The translations under genes and the position numbers were made by a program. 64,000 nt of DNA from Pseudooctadecabacter sp. Its GTDB lineage: Bacteria; Pseudomonadota; Alphaproteobacteria; Rhodobacterales; Rhodobacteraceae. The notes beneath the pieces were generated by a model. That model was not told the DNA's origin. It saw nothing but the letters and a program-made list of their open reading frames with translations, and did not search any database. The stretch is from contig NZ_JAHDGE010000007.1 of assembly GCF_020627745.1 (NCBI RefSeq), positions 24,482 through 88,481 of the forward strand, read 5' to 3'. This document shows, piece after piece, positions 58,307 to 64,000 of the stretch (the stretch's first letter is position 1; each line of letters opens with the position of its first letter).

Positions 58307-59206
58307 ATGAGTGTTAGCCCCACCATTCCCCATCGTCGGTATCCCGAACCTGCCGCAGCGCTTCGGCTGATCAAACCGATCACGTGGTTCCCGCCGATGT
58401 GGGCCTATCTGTGCGGCACGGTGTCGTCGGGCGTCTCGCCCTTGTCGAACCTGTCGCTCGTCGTGATCGGCATAATTCTCGCAGGGCCCATCGTTTGCGG
58501 CATGTCGCAGGCGGCCAACGATTGGTGCGACCGGCATGTGGACGCCATCAACGAACCGGATCGTCCGATCCCGTCGGGCCGTATCCCCGGACGGTGGGGG
58601 CTGTGGATTGCCCTGATGATGTCGGTCCTGTCGTTAGCTGTTGGCGCGTTGCTTGGTCCTTGGGGATTTGCCGCAACGGTGCTGGGTGTTTTGGCCGCTT
58701 GGGCCTATTCCGCCGAACCGGTCCGCCTGAAACGATCCGGCTGGTGGGGGCCGGGCCTCGTGGGCCTCAGCTATGAAACCTTGCCCTGGATCACCGGCGC
58801 GGTGGTGCTGTCTGCGGGCGCGCCCGATTGGCGGATCGTGCTGATCGCCACCCTCTACGGGATTGGCGCCCACGGCATCATGACCCTCAACGATTTCAAA
58901 GCGCTTGAAGGCGACCGCCAAACCGGCGTCGCTTCCCTGCCCGTTACCCTTGGCCCAGACCGCGCAGCGCGGCTGGCCTGCGCCATCATGGCCGCACCGC
59001 AGGTGATTGTTATCGCCCTTCTGTTCCTATGGGACCGGCCACTTCAGGCCGGAATAGTGTCTGTTCTGCTGCTTGCCCAAGGCTGGGCGATGTCCGTCAT
59101 GTTGCGCGACCCAAAGGGCAAGGCACCATGGTACAACGGCACCGGAGTCCTCTTCTACATCTCGGGCATGATGGTCGCGGCTGTGGCGCTCAAGGGGATC
59201 GTCTGA
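58307..59206 (+). CDS. bchG: Bacteriochlorophyll synthase BchG
   Basis: Esterifies bacteriochlorophyllide a with a prenyl diphosphate. 299 residues, UbiA family with about eight helices. The Asp-rich motif ANDWCDRHVDAINEPDRP lies near residues 68-85 and the second, NDFKALEGDRQTGVASLP, near 197. No Shine-Dalgarno is seen before either ATG (58295 or 58307); the second is chosen because the first lies in a PpsR box. Its stop shares a base with the next start (TGATG). Confidence 0.95.
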   Translation: MSVSPTIPHRRYPEPAAALRLIKPITWFPPMWAYLCGTVSSGVSPLSNLSLVVIGIILAGPIVCGMSQAANDWCDRHVDAINEPDRPIPSGRIPGRWGLWIALMMSVLSLAVGALLGPWGFAATVLGVLAAWAYSAEPVRLKRSGWWGPGLVGLSYETLPWITGAVVLSAGAPDWRIVLIATLYGIGAHGIMTLNDFKALEGDRQTGVASLPVTLGPDRAARLACAIMAAPQVIVIALLFLWDRPLQAGIVSVLLLAQGWAMSVMLRDPKGKAPWYNGTGVLFYISGMMVAAVALKGIV

Positions 59207-60462
59207 TGGTGGGCTGGCCGACAATCGCGCGTCTGTGTCTGGTCAATATGGCCATCGGCGGGCTGGCCGCGCTACCCGTCAATTTGTTCAATCGCCTCAT
59301 GACCGTGGAACTCAGCCTGCCGGCCCTACTGCCCGGCCTGTTGGTCGCCCTGCACTATGGCGTGCAACTGACACGGCCTGTCTGGGGTCACCGGTCCGAT
59401 GCACGGGGCGGGCGGACACCGCTGATATTGGGCGGCATCGTCGTCACGGCACTCGCCATCGTCACAGCCGCCTATGCCATCCTTGTGGCCAGCACCGCAC
59501 CCGGCATGGCACTGCTGCTTTGGATCGGGGCCTATGCAGCACTCGGCCTCGGGATCGGCGCGGCGGGCACTTCCTTTCTTGCACTTCTGGCCACGACAAC
59601 AACAGGTCGCGGCAAAGGGGGTGCGGCCACAACCGCATGGCTGTTCCTGATCGCAGGGGCGATCATCGCCTCCATCGGCACCGGCATCGCGCTTGATCCC
59701 TATTCACCCGAACGCCTCGTCGCTGTGGTGGCTGTGGTCGCCGCCATCGCGGTGCTGCTGTGCATCCTCGCCACCCTCGGGGTGGAACGCAAACTCGGGC
59801 CTGCCCCCGCACCGGAACACACGGCGCTTGGCCCCGCCCTGCGCGCCACATGGGCCGATCCCGCCGCGCGTCGCTTTACCGGCTTTGTCTTCCTGTCCAT
59901 CTTCGCCTTCTACCTGTCCGAACTGATTTTCGAACCCTTCGCAGGCCACGTCCATGGCCTCTCCCCCGAAGCATCCACCAAGCTGTCCGGCGGCAAGGAC
60001 GGCGCGGCCCTGCTGGGGATGATCTTGGCCGGAGTCTTGTCATCGCTGCGGATTGGAACGCTGCGCATGTGGGCCGTGGCCGGGTGCCTGATTTCAGCCG
60101 CGGGCCTTCTGGCGCTGGGCGCACAAATGTCGCTGATCGCGTCCTCCGTCACGCTTGGCCTTGGCAACGGCCTGTTTGTCGTGGGCGCGGTCGGGTCGAT
60201 GATGGTCCTGTCGTCTGAACGCGAAGGATCAACCGGCGTCCGCATGGGGGTCTTCGGCGCGGCACAGGCGATTGCCGCTGGCCTCGCCGGTCTGATTGCC
60301 ACGGGTATGCTGGATCTGATCCGTCTGATCCTGCCGGACACCACCGCCTATGCCACTGTCTTCACGCTTGAGGCCGCGTTGTTCTGCGCAGCCGCTTTCG
60401 TTGCCCTTCGTATTCTGGGCCAATCGCCCGCCTCCCCTCCCATCCTCCAACCAGGAGAATAG
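59206..60462 (+). CDS. PucC-family MFS transporter (BCD family) between bchG and bchP
   Basis: 418 residues, twelve helices, same family as LhaA: LVNMAIGGLAALPVNLFNRL near the N-terminus, then RPVWGHRSDARGGRTPLILG. Members at this position (often called orf428 in Rhodobacter clusters) are thought to help bacteriochlorophyll delivery or light-harvesting assembly. The start overlaps bchG by one base; bchP follows after two bases, preceded by AGGAG. Confidence 0.88.
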   Translation: MVGWPTIARLCLVNMAIGGLAALPVNLFNRLMTVELSLPALLPGLLVALHYGVQLTRPVWGHRSDARGGRTPLILGGIVVTALAIVTAAYAILVASTAPGMALLLWIGAYAALGLGIGAAGTSFLALLATTTTGRGKGGAATTAWLFLIAGAIIASIGTGIALDPYSPERLVAVVAVVAAIAVLLCILATLGVERKLGPAPAPEHTALGPALRATWADPAARRFTGFVFLSIFAFYLSELIFEPFAGHVHGLSPEASTKLSGGKDGAALLGMILAGVLSSLRIGTLRMWAVAGCLISAAGLLALGAQMSLIASSVTLGLGNGLFVVGAVGSMMVLSSEREGSTGVRMGVFGAAQAIAAGLAGLIATGMLDLIRLILPDTTAYATVFTLEAALFCAAAFVALRILGQSPASPPILQPGE

Positions 60463-60464
60463 CC

Positions 60465-61643
60465 ATGTATGATGTCGTCGTTGTCGGAGGCGGACCCTCA
60501 GGGGCAACTGCCGCAGAAGACCTCGCCCGCGCGGGCAAAAAAGTCGCCATGATTGACCGCGACGGTCGCATCAAACCCTGCGGCGGGGCGGTCCCCCCGC
60601 GTCTGATCGCAGACTTCAATATCCCCGACGCGCAAATCGTGGCCCGTGTGAACACAGCGCGGATGATCTCCCCCACACAACGTCACGTGGATATCCCGAT
60701 TGAGAACGGCTACGTCGGTATGGTCGACCGTGAACATTTCGACGAATTCCTCCGCGCCCGCGCCAAATCCGCCGGCGCGCATCGGTATACCGGCACCTTC
60801 CTGCGGATCGACCGTGATGATGCGGGCACTCATGTGGTGTTCCGCGACAAAATCTCCGGCAACGAACAACGCCTGACGACACGGCTTGTCATCGGCGCGG
60901 ACGGCGCACGGTCCAAGGTCGGCACGCAAGAGGTTCCGGGCGGCGACACTATTCCCTACGTCATCGCCTATCACGAAATCATCGAAGCACCGCAGGCCAA
61001 TGCCGCCTACGACCCCATGCGCTGCGATGTCATCTATGACGGCGCGATCAGCCCCGATTTCTACGGTTGGGTCTTCCCCCACGGCGCGCAATGCAGCGTC
61101 GGCATGGGCACCGAAGTGACGGATGTCGACCTCAAAGAAGCCACCGCCAAACTGCGCGCGGCGTCCGGCCTGACCGACTGTAAAACCATCCGCAAGGAAG
61201 GCGCGCCGATCCCGTTGAAACCTCTGGACCGTTGGGACAATGGCCGCGATGTGGTGCTGGCCGGCGATGCCGCAGGCGTCGTGGCCCCCTCGTCCGGCGA
61301 AGGGATCTACTACGCCATGGTCGGCGGTCGCGTCGCGGCTGAGGCGTGTCTGGCCTGCCTCGCCTCCGGCAAGGTCCGCGACCTACAGCTCGCGCGCAAG
61401 GCGTTCATGAAAGAACACAAGATGGTCTTCAAGGTTCTTCGCTCCATGCAGGATGCCTATTATAAATCCGACGAACGCCGCGAACGCTTTGTGTCCCTGT
61501 GTCATGATGTCGACGTGCAGCGCCTCACGTTTGAGGCGTATATGAACAAGAAACTCGTGAAAGCCCGCCCCATGGCCCACATCAAAATCGGCATCAAGAA
61601 CCTTGCGCATCTGACGCGTCTGGTCCGGCCGCATCACGTCTGA
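60465..61643 (+). CDS. bchP: Geranylgeranyl reductase BchP
   Basis: Reduces the geranylgeranyl tail of bacteriochlorophyll to phytyl. 392 residues. FAD-binding GGGPSGATAAEDLARAGKKV near residues 8-27, the CGGAVPP motif near 40, and VVLAGDAAGVVAPSSGEGIY near 262 are typical. AGGAG precedes the ATG. Its stop overlaps idi by one base (TGATG). Confidence 0.96.
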   Translation: MYDVVVVGGGPSGATAAEDLARAGKKVAMIDRDGRIKPCGGAVPPRLIADFNIPDAQIVARVNTARMISPTQRHVDIPIENGYVGMVDREHFDEFLRARAKSAGAHRYTGTFLRIDRDDAGTHVVFRDKISGNEQRLTTRLVIGADGARSKVGTQEVPGGDTIPYVIAYHEIIEAPQANAAYDPMRCDVIYDGAISPDFYGWVFPHGAQCSVGMGTEVTDVDLKEATAKLRAASGLTDCKTIRKEGAPIPLKPLDRWDNGRDVVLAGDAAGVVAPSSGEGIYYAMVGGRVAAEACLACLASGKVRDLQLARKAFMKEHKMVFKVLRSMQDAYYKSDERRERFVSLCHDVDVQRLTFEAYMNKKLVKARPMAHIKIGIKNLAHLTRLVRPHHV

Positions 61644-62188
61644 TGACAATGATCCCGACCTGGGTGAACGGTATCCTGACCCCCGTGGATAAGCTGGAGG
61701 CCCATGTGAAGGGTCTGCGTCACAAGGCGGTGTCGGTCTTTGTGATGGACGGCACCAACGTGCTGATCCAGCAGCGCGCCCTGTCGAAATATCACACGCC
61801 AGGTCTGTGGGCGAACACCTGCTGCACCCATCCCCACTGGGACGAAGATGCAGGCACCTGTGCCGTGCGCCGGCTAAAGGACGAACTGGGCATCACCGGT
61901 CTGTATCCCGTCTACCGCGATCAGCTGGAATATCGCGCCAATGTGGGCGACGGGTTGATCGAACACGAAGTGGTCGATCTGTTCGTCGCCCCCGCGTCTG
62001 AGCGCACTCTTGAACTGGACCTGAACCCGGATGAAGTGATGGCGACCCGTTGGGTCGACATCTACGAACTCGCAGCCGAGGTCGCGCGCCATCCCGACAA
62101 ATATACCCCTTGGCTTCAGATCTATCTGGCCGATCACCTCGATCTGGTGATCGCGGACCAAACTTCTATGGCGCAGGCCGGAGAATAG
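61643..62188 (+). CDS. idi: Isopentenyl-diphosphate delta-isomerase type 1, Idi
   Basis: Interconverts IPP and DMAPP for the pigment tails and carotenoids. 181 residues with Nudix-like fold; catalytic Cys in WANTCCTHPHWDED near residues 53-66, and the RLKDELGITG Nudix-like helix. It is the last gene of the bchG unit and converges with dxs, three bases between stops, so two isoprenoid genes face each other. Confidence 0.94.
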   Translation: MTMIPTWVNGILTPVDKLEAHVKGLRHKAVSVFVMDGTNVLIQQRALSKYHTPGLWANTCCTHPHWDEDAGTCAVRRLKDELGITGLYPVYRDQLEYRANVGDGLIEHEVVDLFVAPASERTLELDLNPDEVMATRWVDIYELAAEVARHPDKYTPWLQIYLADHLDLVIADQTSMAQAGE

Positions 62189-62191
62189 ACC

Positions 62192-64000
62192 CTATTTCAC
62201 CTTAATCGGTGACTTTGCAGCGTCGATCCCCGCGGCCTCCATCGCGGTGGCGGCAATATCCACAGCCGACAACCCGCCGTCCGCATACATCGCATCCGGG
62301 GCCGCCTGATCAATGAACCGGTCCGGCAGCGTCATGGTGCGCAACTGCGCCTCAGCCAGCAGACCTTCCCGCGCGAGCGATTGCAGCACCATGGCGCCAA
62401 AGCCCCCCACGGCACCCTGTTCAATCGTGATCACAGCGCGGTGGGTCTTCACCAATTTGCGGATCATTGCCATGTCCAACGGTTTGGCAAACCGCGCATC
62501 CGCGATGGTGACGCTGACCCCCTGCGCCTCTAACAACCGGGCCGCTTTGCGGGTTTCGCCCAGATGCGCCCCAAAGGACAGCAAGGCCACGTCGGTCCCC
62601 TCCTGAACGATCCGACCTTTGCCGATCTCCAGCACCTCGCCGCGCTCAGGCATCTCCATTCCCTCGCCTTCGCCGCGTGGATAGCGGAAGGCGATTGGCC
62701 CGGCGTCATAGGCGGCGGCGGTGGCCACCATGTGCATCAGCTCCACCTCATCAGCGGCGGCCATGACGACCATATTGGGCAGCGCTGCAAGATAGCCGAT
62801 GTCAAACGCCCCTGCATGGGTCGGCCCGTCAGCGCCGACAAGTCCTGCACGATCTACTGCGAAGCGCACCGGCAGATTTTGCAAGGCAACATCATGAACA
62901 ATCTGGTCATACCCGCGTTGCAGGAACGATGAATAAATCGCGCAGAACGGCTTCATCCCCGACGCCGCCAATCCTGCGGCAAAGGTCACAGCGTGTTGTT
63001 CAGCAATACCCACATCAAAGGTCCGTTTCGGAAAGGCTTTGCCGAAAATATCAATACCGGTCCCCGATGGCATCGCGGCGGTAATGCCGACAATTTTAGG
63101 GTCTGATTCAGCCTCTTTCACCAGACTTTCCCCAAACACCTTGGTGTAGCTTGGCGCGTTCGGGCGTGATTTCTTCTGCGCGCCGGTGGCCACGTCAAAC
63201 TTGGCGACGCCATGATATTTGTCGTCAGACCCCTCGGCTGGGGCGTAGCCCTTGCCTTTCACCGTACAGGCATGGATCAGCACAGGCCCCGTGGCCCGCA
63301 CCTTGGCGGTGCGCAGCACGCTCAGCAACTGCCCCATGTCGTGCCCGTCGATAGGCCCCACATACTGAAAGCCCAACTCCTCAAACAAGGTCCCCGACCC
63401 GCCATTCAGCCCCGTCACCAACTGCCGCGCGCGGCGCGCGTGGTCGCGCAAGGGGCCGGGCAATGCGGCCTCAAACCCTTCGGCCATCGTGGCCGCCGGG
63501 CTGGAATAGAGACTGCTGAGGTATTTCGACATCGCCCCCACCGGTGGCGCAATCGACATTTCATTGTCGTTCAAGATCACAAACAACCGGCGGCCTTCGG
63601 CGCCTGCATTGTTCATCGCCTCATAGGCCATTCCGGCTGAGATCGACCCGTCCCCGATCACCGCAATGGCATCACCTGTCGGCGCACCCAAATCCCGCGC
63701 GGTGGCAAAGCCAAGTGCTGCGGAAATCGACGTGGACGAATGCGCCGCACCGAATGGGTCATATTCGGACTCCGATCGTTTGGTGAAACCGGACAACCCG
63801 CCCTCTTGGCGCAGGGTGCGGATGCGGTCGCGACGGCCGGTCAGGACCTTGTGCGGATAACACTGGTGACCCACGTCCCACACGATCTTGTCATGGGGCG
63901 TGTTGAACACCGCATGAAGCGCCACGGTCATTTCAACCACCCCGAGGGACGACCCCAGATGCCCGCCTGTTTCAGACACGGCGGACACGACCTCGGCCCG
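62192..64000 (-). CDS. dxs: 1-deoxy-D-xylulose-5-phosphate synthase Dxs, 5' partial
   Basis: Thiamine-diphosphate enzyme that starts the MEP isoprenoid pathway. 602 residues are visible; about 40 N-terminal residues lie beyond the right edge, since the frame stays open. [19 protein letters not shown] comes first, the ThDP motif is [18 protein letters not shown], and the transketolase-type [20 protein letters not shown] lies near residue 390 of the visible part. A dxs copy in a photosynthesis cluster supplies precursors for carotenoid and phytyl chains; whether another dxs exists is unknown. Confidence 0.96.
   Translation of the reverse strand, partial: RAEVVSAVSETGGHLGSSLGVVEMTVALHAVFNTPHDKIVWDVGHQCYPHKVLTGRRDRIRTLRQEGGLSGFTKRSESEYDPFGAAHSSTSISAALGFATARDLGAPTGDAIAVIGDGSISAGMAYEAMNNAGAEGRRLFVILNDNEMSIAPPVGAMSKYLSSLYSSPAATMAEGFEAALPGPLRDHARRARQLVTGLNGGSGTLFEELGFQYVGPIDGHDMGQLLSVLRTAKVRATGPVLIHACTVKGKGYAPAEGSDDKYHGVAKFDVATGAQKKSRPNAPSYTKVFGESLVKEAESDPKIVGITAAMPSGTGIDIFGKAFPKRTFDVGIAEQHAVTFAAGLAASGMKPFCAIYSSFLQRGYDQIVHDVALQNLPVRFAVDRAGLVGADGPTHAGAFDIGYLAALPNMVVMAAADEVELMHMVATAAAYDAGPIAFRYPRGEGEGMEMPERGEVLEIGKGRIVQEGTDVALLSFGAHLGETRKAARLLEAQGVSVTIADARFAKPLDMAMIRKLVKTHRAVITIEQGAVGGFGAMVLQSLAREGLLAEAQLRTMTLPDRFIDQAAPDAMYADGGLSAVDIAATAMEAAGIDAAKSPIKVK

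Overview
The window comes from an aerobic anoxygenic phototrophic alphaproteobacterium of the Rhodobacterales (Roseobacter group). Three things point there: a flagellar cluster in the typical marine Rhodobacteraceae order, a photosynthesis gene cluster in the bchFNBHLM-lhaA-puhABC order with the oxygen-dependent cyclase acsF, and PpsR/PpaA regulation. The genus cannot be fixed from the sequence alone. No rRNA, tRNA, CRISPR array, transposase or integrase was seen.

Bases 1-24660: flagellar cluster. Blocks on both strands are packed with 4-base or 1-base start/stop overlaps. Plus-strand block flgB-flgC-fliE-fliQ-flgF-flgG-flgA-flgH-fliL2 encodes rod, rings and one export-gate subunit. Minus-strand block flhA-fliR-flhB-fliJ-like encodes the export gate. 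A motor block (fliL, a bitopic protein, a MotE-like protein, motA, a 748-residue secreted unknown) runs divergently from fliF-fliH-fliN-fliP. The hook block flgE-flgK-flgL-flgI follows, then motB. Three intergenic regions carry TTAA-N7-TTAA-like dyads that resemble CtrA sites. fliG, fliM, flgD, fliK and flagellin are not in the window.

Bases 24732-39435: accessory and metabolic genes. There is an FkbM methyltransferase / DUF6165 / TPR-glycosyltransferase-like / unknown set. Next come a dimethylglycine dehydrogenase-like flavoprotein with an MttB-family methyltransferase, methionine sulfoxide reductases msrB-msrA, an orphan hydantoinase A-like protein, and a ynjBCD-type ABC transporter followed by a CDP-alcohol phosphatidyltransferase (ynjF-like).

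Bases 39523-64000: photosynthesis cluster. On the minus strand, read from right to left, are bchF, bchN, a 33-codon small ORF, bchB, bchH, bchL, bchM, lhaA, puhA, puhB, puhC, an unknown 98-residue gene, acsF, puhE, hemA and a cytochrome c2-like gene ending in a clear terminator. On the plus strand are ppaA, ppsR, bchG, a second PucC-family transporter, bchP and idi. A partial dxs enters from the right on the minus strand. TGT-N12-ACA PpsR boxes occur three times between bchF and ppaA and twice before bchG.

Most interesting observations: (1) a 33-codon ORF with its own Shine-Dalgarno, coupled by ATGA overlaps to both bchN and bchB, ending inside a strong hairpin that hides the bchB ribosome binding site; (2) two copies of a double-hairpin repeat with compensatory changes, one between bchL and bchH and one in frame inside bchB; (3) a motor operon containing a large unknown periplasmic protein and a MotE-like chaperone.
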